From: Terasakiella brassicae | GTDB lineage: Bacteria; Pseudomonadota; Alphaproteobacteria; Rhodospirillales; Terasakiellaceae | Direction: 5' to 3' | Assembly: GCF_014641495.1 (NCBI RefSeq) | Contig: NZ_BMHV01000012.1 | Span: 62,001-126,000, forward strand | DNA: 64,000 nt | Shown: positions 1-8,841 of the stretch, piece after piece | How the letters are laid out: each line of letters begins with the position of its first letter | How positions within the stretch are numbered: the stretch's first letter is position 1 | Notes under the pieces: generated by a model | Database searches by the model: none | Seen by the model: only the letters and a program-made list of their open reading frames with translations | What the model was told of the DNA's origin: nothing | Translations under genes and position numbers: made by a program

Positions 1-69
1 GATCATCCCCGCATTTGGACCGCAGAACGTGATGTCGAGATGTGGAAAGCACTCGAAGAAGTCGAATAA
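1..69 (+). CDS. C-terminal end of an unidentified gene
   Basis: An open frame enters from the left edge and ends with TAA at 67-69. It gives about 22 residues ending in WKALEEVE. The hemerythrin gene starts 38 bases downstream in the same direction, so the two may be co-transcribed. The fragment is too short to assign a family. Confidence 0.5.
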   Translation, partial: DHPRIWTAERDVEMWKALEEVE

Positions 70-107
70 AACGCATAACTGAAACGATTTTTGAATGGGG
101 GTCTGAC

Positions 108-701
108 ATGACCAAAGCCATTACTATTATGAAAAGAGAACACCTAAGCTTGAATACGGTCTTGCATGTTCTCAATCAACTTGTGCTGGATCTGGAATCG
201 GGACGTTTGCGTTCTGACGATGTTGATTATGAATTGATCGAAAAGATCATGCATTATATCGAGGAATTTCTCGATACCATGCATCATCCCAAAGAAGATA
301 ATTACCTTTTTCCGGCCTTGTTGAAAAAAACGTCCGAAGCCAATGATGTTATTCTGGAGCTTCAGGAACAGCATGAAAAAGGGGTGGAACACCGCAAACG
401 TTTGGAAGTTCATATTCAGGCGATGAAAGATAAACACCCCGGTCAGACCGAAAAGGTTATTGATGCCTTGAAAGACTATCTGGCAGCACACCGTGCACAT
501 ATGAAGCTGGAAGACACAGTCGTAATTCCGCTTGCCGAACGCGTTCTGACGGAAGAAGATTGGGCACCGATTGACGCGGCCTTTAATGAAAACAAGGATC
601 CTGTGTTTGGCGACATTCCGCAAAACAAGTTCCGCAAACTATTGTCCGATATTACTTTTCTTGCGCCTTCACCGATTGGATTAGGCGGAGGAAGAAAATA
701 G
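108..701 (+). CDS. Hemerythrin HHE-domain protein
   Basis: A cytoplasmic four-helix protein of about 198 residues that should bind a non-heme di-iron (oxo) centre, for oxygen or nitric-oxide binding or iron handling. The metal-ligand pattern is visible as KREH near residue 11, MHHPKEDNYLFP near 58-69, QEQHEKG near 86 and AHRAHMKLEDTVVIPLAE near 129-146. The C-terminal 50 residues extend beyond the domain and have no recognised motif. I prefer the ATG at 108 over an upstream GTG at 42 because a GGGGG run lies about 6 bases before it. A strong terminator follows, so this is the last gene of its unit. A second hemerythrin domain occurs on the chemoreceptor at 53,996. Confidence 0.85.
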   Translation: MTKAITIMKREHLSLNTVLHVLNQLVLDLESGRLRSDDVDYELIEKIMHYIEEFLDTMHHPKEDNYLFPALLKKTSEANDVILELQEQHEKGVEHRKRLEVHIQAMKDKHPGQTEKVIDALKDYLAAHRAHMKLEDTVVIPLAERVLTEEDWAPIDAAFNENKDPVFGDIPQNKFRKLLSDITFLAPSPIGLGGGRK

Positions 702-755
702 TTCTCCTAGGCTGTCGAGAGTGTAATGCCTTCCAAGGCGGCCTGACTTTACAGG

Positions 756-790
756 CCGGGTTCTTTAAAACGAGAACCCGGTCTTTTTTT
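756..790 (+). terminator. Rho-independent terminator
   Basis: A 9-bp perfect stem (CCGGGTTCT at 756-764 with AGAACCCGG at 773-781) is followed by a T-rich tract at 782-790. It ends the hemerythrin transcript and abuts the convergent solute-binding gene. Confidence 0.9.
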
Positions 791-1478
791 ATTGGGTATA
801 AGTTTGCTGTTTTAATTGGTCATATGCCCCGTTGGCTTTCAGGCGCCGGAGTGCCTCAGCCAGTTTATGTGCTTCTTCCTGTCTGCTTTTATGAAAGAAA
901 AGATAAGACGGTGTGCTGTGTAGTGGGGGATAAAGGAAGCGGAACGGATGGTCTGTGCGGTTTTTAAGTAAGCTATGCGCAATTGTTTCAGACAGTAAAA
1001 TGATATGAACCCGATCAATTTCCAGCAAATTAAACAACTGCATATGATCGTTTACTGTGGTTGTCTTGGTGCTTGCGGGTACATTGGCGTCAAAAATTTT
1101 CCATCCTGCAGGGTACGCCACTTTATAGGGGGCTAGGTCGGCCCAACTTTTTACAATAATGTCGTCGCGTTTGGTAATAGCGATGAAGTCAATATGGAGA
1201 ACAGGTTCGTCCATTTTGATGATATTTGGATAACGTTCTTCCAATATGCGCAAACGTAGGCCATTAGCGTCAATACGTCCCTCATTCAGTTCGACCAAAG
1301 CACGGCGAGAGGGAATAGTAATAATTTTAGCCTCTAGTTTTACATCGTTCAGTAATTCAGGCAACAGTGCTTCCAGAAAGACATTGTTTTGTTCAACCGA
1401 TATGGTCAACGGATTGGCGTGAGATGTTGACGAGACGTGGTTGAGCAAAAATAAAGCGAAGATGAAGAGGCGAGACAT
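789..1478 (-). CDS. Periplasmic solute-binding protein, SBP_bac_3-like, orphan
   Basis: A 229-residue exported protein of the family-3 solute-binding fold, the amino-acid ABC transporter type that also serves as a sensor input module. Residues 1-21 form a signal peptide (charged start, hydrophobic FIFALFLL, cleavage likely after SHA). The mature part begins NPLTISVEQNN and has the usual two-lobed layout with PYKVAYPAGWKIFD in the middle. No permease or ATPase lies nearby, so it is not a standard transporter subunit. It may feed a remote transporter or signalling protein. It is convergent with the hemerythrin gene and lies downstream of the paaK terminator on the same strand. The ligand cannot be told from sequence. 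Confidence 0.7.
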   Translation of the reverse strand: MSRLFIFALFLLNHVSSTSHANPLTISVEQNNVFLEALLPELLNDVKLEAKIITIPSRRALVELNEGRIDANGLRLRILEERYPNIIKMDEPVLHIDFIAITKRDDIIVKSWADLAPYKVAYPAGWKIFDANVPASTKTTTVNDHMQLFNLLEIDRVHIILLSETIAHSLLKNRTDHPFRFLYPPLHSTPSYLFFHKSRQEEAHKLAEALRRLKANGAYDQLKQQTYTQ

Positions 1479-1550
1479 ACTTTGTAAGCCACCTGAGGGC
1501 TGAGTGATTCTGTTGTGATTATCCTACATACATGATCGGGCGAGGGCCAG

Positions 1551-1580
1551 ACAAAAAAAGAGGCTTCCAAGAAGCCTCTT
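1551..1580 (-). terminator. Terminator of the paa operon
   Basis: AAGAGGCTT (1558-1566) pairs with AAGCCTCTT (1572-1580) across a 5-base loop. The A-run at 1553-1559 reads as a U-tract on the minus strand. It lies 28 bases past the paaK stop. Confidence 0.9.
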
Positions 1581-1607
1581 ACAAAATTGAATTTTCGTCA
1601 GATAACA

Positions 1608-2912
1608 TCAATCCTTGGGCCGGATATCCGTTACCCGTTGCGCTTTGCCTTGTGAGCGTGGAATGGCACCGGGTTCCAGAACTTCGATTTTGGTTGAAAT
1701 ACCGATGTAGGATTTGATGTGATGGGACAGGTTCTTTTTAATGTCATCGTCGTTGTCCTGACCACTTTTATTGCGTTCGACCTGAACTTTCAGTTTATCC
1801 AGATGTCCGTCACGCGATAACACGAGATGATAGTGCGGGCTGAGGCGCGGATCACGTAGCACTTGTTCTTCGATCTGACTGGGGAAGACGTTGACGCCGC
1901 GAATAATCATCATATCATCCGAACGTCCGGTGATTTTGTCAAAACGCCGCATGGTGCGTGCAGTCCCCGGCAGCAAACGGGTTAAATCCTTGGTACGGTA
2001 ACGGAAAACCGGCATGGCTTCCTTGGTTAATGAGGTAAAGACCAGTTCGCCCATTGTGCCGTCTTCAACTGGATTGAAATTATCATCAACGACTTCGGGA
2101 TAGAAATGATCCTCCCAAATGGTCGGGCCGTCTTTGGTTTCCAGACATTCCTGTGCCACACCGGGGCCGATGACTTCGGACAGGCCGTAAATGTCCAGAC
2201 AGTCAATACCAAGGCGGCTTTCCATTTCATCGCGCATCTTGTTGGTCCAGGGTTCTGCCCCAAAGATTCCGCAGCGTAATTTAATGGCGCGAGGGTCCAG
2301 CCCTTGGCGTTCCATTTCATCGGCCAGAACAAGCATATAGGACGGTGTGACCATGATAACGTCAGGGTCGAAATCGCGGATCAACTGAACCTGTTTTTCG
2401 GTTTGCCCGCCGGACATGGGAATGACGGTACAACCCAGTTCTTCTGCCCCGTAATGTGCACCTAACCCCCCTGTAAACAAGCCGTAACCATAAGCAACAT
2501 GGACCCGGTCACTATGATTAACGCCTGCAGCGCGCAGAGAACGTGCAACCACACCGGCCCAGACTTTCAAGTCTTGTTTGGTATAGCCTACAACGGTTGG
2601 TTTCCCGGTCGTGCCAGAGGAAGCATGAACGCGCACAATGGATTCCATCGGGACAGCGAAACTGCTGAACGGATAAGCCTTGCGTAAATCTTCTTTGGTG
2701 GTAAAGGGGAATTTTTTAAGATCGTCCAGATGCTTCAGGTCATCGGGGTGGACCTGCGCATCCACACATTTCGCGCGATAATATGAAACGTTGTTATAGG
2801 CATGGTCCAGTGACCATTTCATGCGTTTGAATTGCAGCGAGCGCAGCTCATCCACGCTTGCCTTTTCGATAGGGTCGAGTTCCCCGAGTAAAGGGATATC
2901 CGTATGTTGCAT
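1608..2912 (-). CDS. paaK: Phenylacetate-CoA ligase
   Basis: An AMP-forming ligase that activates phenylacetate to phenylacetyl-CoA, the entry step of the aerobic hybrid pathway. At 434 residues it matches the family length. The adenylate-forming signature VHASSGTTGKPTVVGYT lies near residues 95-111, YGLSE near 242, and the C-terminal hinge and AMP-binding domain contain FDKITGRSDDMMIIRGVNVFPSQIEEQ. A strong ribosome site (GGGAGGAA) precedes the ATG. It is the last gene of the leftward paa operon, 67 bases after paaJ, and is followed by a clear terminator. The family also contains ligases for related aryl acids, so substrate identity rests mainly on the neighbouring paa genes. Confidence 0.95.
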   Translation of the reverse strand: MQHTDIPLLGELDPIEKASVDELRSLQFKRMKWSLDHAYNNVSYYRAKCVDAQVHPDDLKHLDDLKKFPFTTKEDLRKAYPFSSFAVPMESIVRVHASSGTTGKPTVVGYTKQDLKVWAGVVARSLRAAGVNHSDRVHVAYGYGLFTGGLGAHYGAEELGCTVIPMSGGQTEKQVQLIRDFDPDVIMVTPSYMLVLADEMERQGLDPRAIKLRCGIFGAEPWTNKMRDEMESRLGIDCLDIYGLSEVIGPGVAQECLETKDGPTIWEDHFYPEVVDDNFNPVEDGTMGELVFTSLTKEAMPVFRYRTKDLTRLLPGTARTMRRFDKITGRSDDMMIIRGVNVFPSQIEEQVLRDPRLSPHYHLVLSRDGHLDKLKVQVERNKSGQDNDDDIKKNLSHHIKSYIGISTKIEVLEPGAIPRSQGKAQRVTDIRPKD

Positions 2913-2979
2913 AATTTAGTTCCTCCCAAACATTCCCTGTTGGTCATTTTATAACAATTAATCTGTATTTTTTATATGT

Positions 2980-4185
2980 TTATATGCGTTCGATGATGGT
3001 GGCGATGCCTTGACCGACACCGATACACATGGTGCACAGGGCATAACGCCCTTTGCGGCGTTCCAGTTCATAAAGGGCGGTGGTGATTAGACGCGCCCCA
3101 CTCATCCCCAAGGGGTGACCCAAGGCAATGGCCCCGCCATTGGGGTTGACGTGTTCGGCATCATCTGCCACACCGAGTTCACGCAGAACAGCCAAGCCCT
3201 GTGAGGCAAAGGCTTCGTTCAGTTCGATCACGTCCATATCCTTGATGGACAGACCGGCTTTTTCCAGAACTTTCTGTGAGGCGGGCGCTGGACCGATCCC
3301 CATAATGCGCGGCTCTACTCCGGCGGTTGCCATTGCGACAACGCGGGCGCGCGGCTTCAACCCCAATTCGCTTGCTTTTTCTTCGGACGCCAATAACAAG
3401 GCACAGGCCCCGTCATTCACGCCGGAGGCATTGCCCGCTGTAACACTACCGCCATCGCGAAACGGGGCCCGTAAGCCTGCCAATGTTTCCAGCGTGGTAT
3501 CGGCACGCGGGTGCTCATCCGTATCAACGATTTTTGGATCACCTTTGCGCTGAGGAATGGTGACAGGGCAAATTTCTTCTGCCAGTCGGCCTGCATCCTG
3601 TGCGGCTTTGGTCTTTTGTTGGGATCGTAAGGCAAAGGCATCTTGATCTGCGCGGGTGATGTTGAAATCTTCGGCGACATTTTCTGCCGTTTCGGGCATG
3701 GAGTCCGTGCCGTATTGTTTTTCCATCAGTTTATTGACGAAGCGCCAGCCAATGGTGGTGTCATAAACCGCATTGGCGCGGGAAAATGCGGTTTCTGCCT
3801 TGGGCATGACAAAAGGGGCACGCGACATGCTTTCCACACCACCGGCAATCATAAGTTCACAATCACCAGCCTTGATAGAGCGTGCAGCCAATCCGACAGC
3901 ATCCATACCGGATCCACACAAACGATTGACTGTTGTACCCGGAACTGTCGTGGGCAAACCAGCCAGCAAGGCGGACATGCGCGCAACGTTGCGGTTGTCT
4001 TCGCCTGCCTGATTGGCGCAGCCATAAATCACATCATCAATCGTGGACCAGTCAACGGTTTGGTTACGCGACATCAACGCTTTCATGGGGATCGCCCCCA
4101 GATCATCGGCACGGACTTTGGACAAGCTGCCGCCATAACGTCCAATCGGGGTGCGGATGGCATCAATAATGTAAGCTTCACTCAT
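2980..4185 (-). CDS. paaJ: 3-oxoadipyl-CoA / 3-oxo-5,6-dehydrosuberyl-CoA thiolase
   Basis: A thiolase that cleaves the two beta-ketoacyl-CoA intermediates of phenylacetate breakdown, releasing acetyl-CoA and finally succinyl-CoA. At 401 residues it matches PcaF/PaaJ. The nucleophile Cys90 sits in [13 protein letters not shown], the conserved His in [16 protein letters not shown], and the second Cys in [10 protein letters not shown] near the C-terminus. Its ATG overlaps the paaI stop by 4 bases (ATGA), so the two are translationally coupled, and a GAGGAAA ribosome site is present. PcaF of the protocatechuate pathway is nearly indistinguishable. The paa context favours PaaJ. Confidence 0.93.
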   Translation of the reverse strand: MSEAYIIDAIRTPIGRYGGSLSKVRADDLGAIPMKALMSRNQTVDWSTIDDVIYGCANQAGEDNRNVARMSALLAGLPTTVPGTTVNRLCGSGMDAVGLAARSIKAGDCELMIAGGVESMSRAPFVMPKAETAFSRANAVYDTTIGWRFVNKLMEKQYGTDSMPETAENVAEDFNITRADQDAFALRSQQKTKAAQDAGRLAEEICPVTIPQRKGDPKIVDTDEHPRADTTLETLAGLRAPFRDGGSVTAGNASGVNDGACALLLASEEKASELGLKPRARVVAMATAGVEPRIMGIGPAPASQKVLEKAGLSIKDMDVIELNEAFASQGLAVLRELGVADDAEHVNPNGGAIALGHPLGMSGARLITTALYELERRKGRYALCTMCIGVGQGIATIIERI

Positions 4186-4631
4186 TTTTTTGTTTCCTCT
4201 GTGTCCGGGATCAACTGTCCCGAAATCGTTCTTGATCGTCCCCTAAACAGGGCAACAATGGTGCCGTCCTGTTTGGTAATTGTGATGTCATAGATGCCTG
4301 AACGTTCCATCAGAATAGTTTCCTTGGCCACGGCTGTCAGAATATCGCCTTCATGGCTGGGGGCGCTGTAGGTGATGTCGCAGCCAGAGGCCACGGTGAC
4401 TTTGTTATAGGTGTTGCAGGCATAGGCAAAAGCTGTATCGGCCAAGGCAAAGGTCGCCCCGCCGTGGGTCATGGCATGACCGTTGAGCATATCTTTACGC
4501 ACGGTCATAGTGGCCTTGGCATATCCCGGTGCAATCTCGGTGATCTTAATCCCCATGGATTGGGCCATGTGATCATTTGGGTACATGACATCGACAGAGG
4601 CCTGCGCCCATTTTTGTGCTGTCTCAGTCAT
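4182..4631 (-). CDS. paaI: Hydroxyphenylacetyl-CoA thioesterase
   Basis: A hotdog-fold thioesterase of 149 residues. PaaI enzymes hydrolyse dead-end ring-hydroxylated phenylacetyl-CoA species and free the CoA. The motif [20 protein letters not shown] holds the catalytic Gly/His and Asp segment. The longer open frame to 4727 runs into paaH, so the ATG at 4629-4631 ([10 protein letters not shown]) is preferred. It overlaps the paaH stop by 8 bases in the usual order paaH-paaI-paaJ. It overlaps paaJ by 4 bases at the other end. Confidence 0.93.
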   Translation of the reverse strand: MTETAQKWAQASVDVMYPNDHMAQSMGIKITEIAPGYAKATMTVRKDMLNGHAMTHGGATFALADTAFAYACNTYNKVTVASGCDITYSAPSHEGDILTAVAKETILMERSGIYDITITKQDGTIVALFRGRSRTISGQLIPDTEETKK

Positions 4632-6162
4632 GGAAATATTTCCCCGTATTGACTTTGCGCCGCAGGAGGATGGAGGTCCGATAACGGTCTTCGCCATAGG
4701 TCCGTCCCATATTTTCAATGACGGCACTGATATAATCCGGCCCGATTTCGTCTGCCCAAGCCAATGGGCCTTTCGGATAATTCACACCCTTTTGCATGGC
4801 AAGGTCCACGTCTGTGACGCTGCAAACTTGTTTGTGAACAGTATCTGCGGCTTCGTTGATGATCATGGCGACAGTGCGTGCCACAATCAGACCGGGGATA
4901 TCGTCCAGAACGCTGACGTCAATCCCTAAAGATTGAAACAGGCCGCAAGCCTCCGCCACATGTTCTTCGTCTGCGGTGTCGGACGGGGCAATGGTGATGC
5001 GTGTGGTTTTTGCGTAATCAATAGCAAGGTCAAACAGCACAAGGGCCTCGTTTTCTTCCATGATCATGGAGGCTTCCAGCTCGCTTGCCAGCATACCCGG
5101 TGTCAGCATTAAATGCGTATGCCCGACAATAATGCGGTCCACCATGCTGTCTTGGTCATCAATGCGTTCGACATCCAGTCCGGCCTTGATCATGCGTTCC
5201 ACCAGAACTTCGGCGGGACCAAGATCGCCTTCAACAATGATCTTGGACGGCTTTAAGCCTTTATCTGCGTTATGGGGCCCGGCTTTGGGGACGTTATCGC
5301 CATATTCGTAAAAACCACGGCCGGATTTGCGACCCAAAAGACCGCCATCAACCAGTTCCTTTTGAATAAGGGATGGCAGAAAGCGGGGATCGTTATAAAA
5401 TTGCCCCCATGTAGTCAGTGTGACGGCATAGTTTACATCCAGACCAATCAAGTCCATCAGTTCAAACGGTCCCATGCGAAATCCGCCAACGTCTTTTAAG
5501 GCCGTGTCGATGGTGGCAATGTCTGCGCCACCTTCTTCAAGGACACGTAAAGCTTCTGCGTAAAAAGGGCGCGCCACACGGTTGACGATAAAGCCCGGTG
5601 TGGATTTGGCATGAACCGGTTTTTTACCCCAAGACAGACTCGTTTCGTAAACGCAATCAGCAACTTCTTTTGCAGTTGTCAGGCCGGAAATAACCTCAAC
5701 CAATTGCATGATCGGTGCAGGATTGAAGAAGTGCATACCGACCAAGCGATTGGATCGTTTCAGTTTTGCACCAATTGCTGTTAATGAAATGGATGACGTA
5801 TTAGAAGCCATAATGGTGTCGGCAGAACAGATATCTTCCAACTGAGCAAAGACGTTTTGTTTAATGTCCAGATTTTCAACAATGGCTTCGATGACCAGTT
5901 TGGCCGGGGCCAGATCACTGAGGTTCTCAACGATCTGGATACGCGAAAGTAAATCATCGACATCGGGTTGGGACATTTTGCCTTTTTCAACAAGGCGGTT
6001 TAGTCCCTTGGCGGTTTTGTCTTTACCCGATTGGGCTGCGCCGTGCTGGGCGTCAAACAGCAAGACAGGATGCCCGGCTTTGGCGGCAACCTGAGCAATT
6101 CCGGCCCCCATTGTGCCGGCACCGATGACGGCAACAGTATCTGATGTGGAAAGGGCAGCCAT
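4624..6162 (-). CDS. paaH: 3-hydroxyadipyl-CoA dehydrogenase
   Basis: An NAD-dependent 3-hydroxyacyl-CoA dehydrogenase that oxidises 3-hydroxyadipyl-CoA to the 3-keto form just before thiolysis. The 512-residue protein has an N-terminal Rossmann fold (VIGAGTMGAGIAQVAAKAGH at about 13-32), the conserved NTSSISLT and HFFNPAPIMQLVEV segments, and the 3HCDH C-terminal domain with TPGFIVNRVARPF. A second, diverged 3HCDH domain follows (residues about 300-505, with IVARTVAMIINEAADTV). This two-module layout is typical of PaaH. It lies 2 bases after paaG and overlaps paaI by 8 bases. Confidence 0.94.
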   Translation of the reverse strand: MAALSTSDTVAVIGAGTMGAGIAQVAAKAGHPVLLFDAQHGAAQSGKDKTAKGLNRLVEKGKMSQPDVDDLLSRIQIVENLSDLAPAKLVIEAIVENLDIKQNVFAQLEDICSADTIMASNTSSISLTAIGAKLKRSNRLVGMHFFNPAPIMQLVEVISGLTTAKEVADCVYETSLSWGKKPVHAKSTPGFIVNRVARPFYAEALRVLEEGGADIATIDTALKDVGGFRMGPFELMDLIGLDVNYAVTLTTWGQFYNDPRFLPSLIQKELVDGGLLGRKSGRGFYEYGDNVPKAGPHNADKGLKPSKIIVEGDLGPAEVLVERMIKAGLDVERIDDQDSMVDRIIVGHTHLMLTPGMLASELEASMIMEENEALVLFDLAIDYAKTTRITIAPSDTADEEHVAEACGLFQSLGIDVSVLDDIPGLIVARTVAMIINEAADTVHKQVCSVTDVDLAMQKGVNYPKGPLAWADEIGPDYISAVIENMGRTYGEDRYRTSILLRRKVNTGKYFHD

Positions 6163-6164
6163 TG

Positions 6165-6956
6165 TTATTTACCTGTGAAGTTCGGTTTGCGTTTTTCCAA
6201 AAAGGCGCTGACACCTTCTTTATAATCTTCACTGAACCCGGCGAGTTTTTGCAGGTCGCGTTCCAGATCAAGTTGTTCATCCATCGTATTGGTCGGGGCG
6301 GCATTTAGGGCCCGTTTGATCAATCCCAACCCCAATGTCGGTTGTTGGGCGAGGTGGAGACAAAGTTCCTCGGTGGTTTCGTTTAAGGCATCGTCATCGA
6401 CACATTTCCAGATCATGCCCCATTCTTCGGCTTGGGTTGCACTGATTTTTTCACCCAGCAAGGCCAAGGCTTTGGCGCGTGCCATGCCGACCAGATTGGG
6501 CAGGCTCCAGGTGCCGCCGCTATCGGGGATCAGGCCGATTTTACAGAAAGCTTGAATGAAACTGGCACGTTCTGCGGCATAGACGATGTCACAGGCAAGG
6601 GCGATATTGGCCCCTGCACCCGCAGCGACACCATTGACAGCGCAGACAACAGGTTTTTCGATGGACTGGATGAGGCGGATCAACGGGTTATAAAACTTCT
6701 CAATGGTTTGGGATAAATCGCGCGGTCCTTCATCGCCTTGTACGGCACGATCGCCCAAATCCTGTCCGGCACAAAAACCACGCCCGGCGGCGGTCAGCAA
6801 AATGGCGCGTACGGTGTCGTCTTTTTGGCAGTCTTTTAAGGTATCACGCAATTCAACATGCATGGTTTCGTTAAAACTGTTGAGCACATCGGGGCGGTTC
6901 AACGTGATTTTGGCGTAGCCGTCTTTCTTTTCAAACAGGATGGTTTCTAAGGTCAT
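6165..6956 (-). CDS. paaG: 1,2-epoxyphenylacetyl-CoA isomerase
   Basis: A crotonase-fold enzyme of 263 residues that converts the ring epoxide of phenylacetyl-CoA to oxepin-CoA and later shifts a double bond. It starts METILFEKKDGYAKITLNRPDVLNSFN-like, with the oxyanion-hole segments GRGFCAGQDLGDRA and NGVAAGAGANIALACD and the IGLIPDSGGTWSLP loop. Because the window has no canonical epoxidase subunits, PaaG is the best evidence that the ring-epoxide route is used. Gene spacing is 5 bases from paaF and 2 bases to paaH. Confidence 0.92.
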   Translation of the reverse strand: MTLETILFEKKDGYAKITLNRPDVLNSFNETMHVELRDTLKDCQKDDTVRAILLTAAGRGFCAGQDLGDRAVQGDEGPRDLSQTIEKFYNPLIRLIQSIEKPVVCAVNGVAAGAGANIALACDIVYAAERASFIQAFCKIGLIPDSGGTWSLPNLVGMARAKALALLGEKISATQAEEWGMIWKCVDDDALNETTEELCLHLAQQPTLGLGLIKRALNAAPTNTMDEQLDLERDLQKLAGFSEDYKEGVSAFLEKRKPNFTGK

Positions 6957-6961
6957 TGTTC

Positions 6962-7765
6962 TTAGCGTCCCTTAAATACAGGTTTTCGTTTTTCCATGAA
7001 GGCGGCAACGCCTTCGGCTTTGTCTTCGGTGGCAAACAAGGTGCCAAAGGCTTTGCGCTCAAACGCCAGCCCTTCAGCGAGAAGAGCGTCAGAGGCTTTG
7101 AGTACGGATTCTTTTGCTAAACGTGCCGCAACAGGCGGTTTGGACGCTATCACACAGGCAAGGGCGTAGGCCTTGTCATATGTCAGTTCCGGTTCACACA
7201 CTTCTGCGACCAGTCCGGCTTTTTCAGCGTCCTCAGCCGACATGAATTGCGCGGCAAGGACCATACGCATGGCTTTTGATTTTCCAATCATTTGGGTGAG
7301 GCGTTGCGTTCCGCCCGCACCGGGAATGATGCCGAGGTTAATTTCCGGTTGCCCAAATTGGGCGTTTTTTCCGGCAATCAGGATATCGCAATGCATTGCC
7401 AATTCATTCCCACCGCCCAGACAAAAACCATTGACGGCCCCGATCAGGGGTTTGTTAAAGGTCCGAATGGCAGCCCAATGATCGGCGCGCGGATCGTTCA
7501 AAACATCGACAGGGGTTTTATCTGCCATTTCCGTAATGTCGGCACCGGCGGCAAAGACTTTTTCACCACCGGTTAAAACAACACAGCGCACATGTTCGTC
7601 ACGGTTTGCTTTGCCAAGGGTTTGTGCAAGTTCGTGCAGTAATTGCGTACGCAAGGCATTGCGTGCCTTCGGTCGGTTCAGGCGAAGGCTCAGGACATAT
7701 TTATCATCCAGTTCAGATAAAATATCTGTGCATCCATCCAGATAGGGGGCGTGAGGATTAGCCAA
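6962..7765 (-). CDS. paaF: 2,3-dehydroadipyl-CoA hydratase (enoyl-CoA hydratase)
   Basis: A crotonase-family hydratase of 267 residues that adds water to 2,3-dehydroadipyl-CoA. The catalytic Glu-bearing segments are NGFCLGGGNELAMHCD and INLGIIPGAGGTQRL, both as in true hydratases. It opens the compact block paaF-paaG-paaH-paaI-paaJ-paaK. A 65-base gap separates it from the PaaA/C-like gene and contains a copy of the shared regulatory motif, so paaF may have its own promoter. General short-chain enoyl-CoA hydratases look alike. The assignment rests on gene order. Confidence 0.9.
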   Translation of the reverse strand: MANPHAPYLDGCTDILSELDDKYVLSLRLNRPKARNALRTQLLHELAQTLGKANRDEHVRCVVLTGGEKVFAAGADITEMADKTPVDVLNDPRADHWAAIRTFNKPLIGAVNGFCLGGGNELAMHCDILIAGKNAQFGQPEINLGIIPGAGGTQRLTQMIGKSKAMRMVLAAQFMSAEDAEKAGLVAEVCEPELTYDKAYALACVIASKPPVAARLAKESVLKASDALLAEGLAFERKAFGTLFATEDKAEGVAAFMEKRKPVFKGR

Positions 7766-7774
7766 TTTCAGATC

Positions 7775-7797
7775 CTAAAAAATAATATGATACAAAA
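7775..7797. promoter_or_regulatory. Putative paa operator/promoter copy 1 (before paaF)
   Basis: The core AAAATAATATGATACAAAA recurs with a single change in front of the PaaA/C-like gene at 8654-8676, where the shared block is 23 bp. Both copies have the same orientation relative to the downstream gene. The AATATGATAC part resembles, from memory, the E. coli PaaX box (WWTRTGATTC) with one mismatch. The regulator is not encoded in the window. Confidence 0.5.
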
Positions 7798-7830
7798 AAT
7801 AGGTAATATCGTTTGAAATTGATAACTTTC

Positions 7831-8598
7831 CTAACAGCGCGCTTCCAGTCCGATTCTGGCGAGTTGTTCTGCCATGCGGCTTTCCCACTTTGCCAGCAGA
7901 TCGGCGTTGGCTGTTTTACGCAGGCCATAGGCTTTGTCCTGTTCAAAACGTTGCGAATCGCTTTTGCCGAATGTGGCGGCGACACGCGGATACCAGTAAT
8001 CGACACTGGCTTGTGCCGCTTCCAGACTATAACCGTTTTCGATGGCTTTTTGCAGGCCTTTGCGCCCCAATTCGGCATGTTCGGCCTCACGTGCGGCAAT
8101 CTCGCCCATGACAGCAACCAGCGGGGCGTAGGAACAATGGGTCAGTTCTTCAAGCTGGATGGAAGAGGCAAGGCCCATCAACATGTTCATCACAACGGAG
8201 TCGAGCCAGCCTTCAAAGGGGTAGTGAAAAACGTTCAAACGTTTGTCCCCACCAATGCGGCGGTTGCCCAGATCAATGGTACGTGACAGACGCGCATCCC
8301 ACGGATGAGACTGAACGTAAAGGTCTGTATTTACACTAAAATCTTCCAAAAGGGTCAGCGCCTGCTGGGCATGGTCAAACTTTTCGGACACGATACGCGC
8401 AGCGGTGCAGCGTTCGCGCATTCCCGGTGCTTTGTTGATGGTATCGACAAAGCCTGCGGCACCAGCCAGTTCAGAATCGACAAAAGCCACGAGCAAACGG
8501 CGCAGTTCCCCGCGATAGCCCGGCGTCAGTTCATCGGTTGACATAAGTTTTTCGTTGTTGGCAATGCGGGCAAGCAATGCATCATCTGTCTTGGACAT
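7831..8598 (-). CDS. PaaA/PaaC-like ferritin-fold protein (putative oxygenase component)
   Basis: A 255-residue all-helical protein that I place in the PaaA_PaaC family, which contains the catalytic and structural subunits of phenylacetyl-CoA epoxidase. Candidate iron ligands are Glu43 (FVDSELAG), Glu72 with His76 (VSEKFDHAQ), Glu150/151 (QLEELTH), and Glu171-x2-His174 (REAEHAELG). The second ExxH is intact. The first is shifted: the Glu is four, not three, residues before His, and Lys sits at the usual Glu position. Normally paaA is followed by B, C, D and E. Here it stands alone at the head of the paa operon, opposite a flavodoxin. It could be a reduced epoxidase, a PaaC-like structural subunit, or an oxygenase for another aryl-CoA. 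The start is supported by a GGGGAGAGGAA stretch. Confidence 0.7.
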   Translation of the reverse strand: MSKTDDALLARIANNEKLMSTDELTPGYRGELRRLLVAFVDSELAGAAGFVDTINKAPGMRERCTAARIVSEKFDHAQQALTLLEDFSVNTDLYVQSHPWDARLSRTIDLGNRRIGGDKRLNVFHYPFEGWLDSVVMNMLMGLASSIQLEELTHCSYAPLVAVMGEIAAREAEHAELGRKGLQKAIENGYSLEAAQASVDYWYPRVAATFGKSDSQRFEQDKAYGLRKTANADLLAKWESRMAEQLARIGLEARC

Positions 8599-8653
8599 AT
8601 TCTTCCTCTCCCCTTGGCAAAAGGTATTTTCAATTTGTGCCTTGTTTCGTCTT

Positions 8654-8705
8654 CTAAAAAATAATGTGATACAAAACTAGACAACTTTATATAAATTTAG
8701 TATCA
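8654..8705. promoter_or_regulatory. Putative paa operator copy 2 in the divergent promoter region
   Basis: The 243-base gap between the leftward PaaA/C-like gene and the rightward flavodoxin gene is A/T-rich. It holds AAAATAATGTGATACAAAA within 8654-8676, a one-mismatch copy of the site before paaF. TGATAC (8667-8672) is repeated in inverted form as GTATCA (8700-8705), 27 bases apart, which would suit a regulator controlling both directions. Confidence 0.5.
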
Positions 8706-8841
8706 AAAAAATTAGAAACATTCAAACATTAATGTTAAAAGAAAAAGGGCCGATCCTTATATAGATGTGTACGCAAGGCAAAAAAGCCATCTTTTATCTA
8801 GGGATCATGCAGGGTTAAACAAAGAAGAACGAGTGTAAGAA

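Noticed and set aside
1532-1717. Small plus-strand frame beside paaK
   Set aside because: It runs over the paa terminator and into paaK antisense, and has no ribosome site.
3643-4293. Long plus-strand open frame opposite paaJ
   Set aside because: It is the antisense shadow of a well-supported thiolase gene. It has no ribosome site and its composition is not protein-like.
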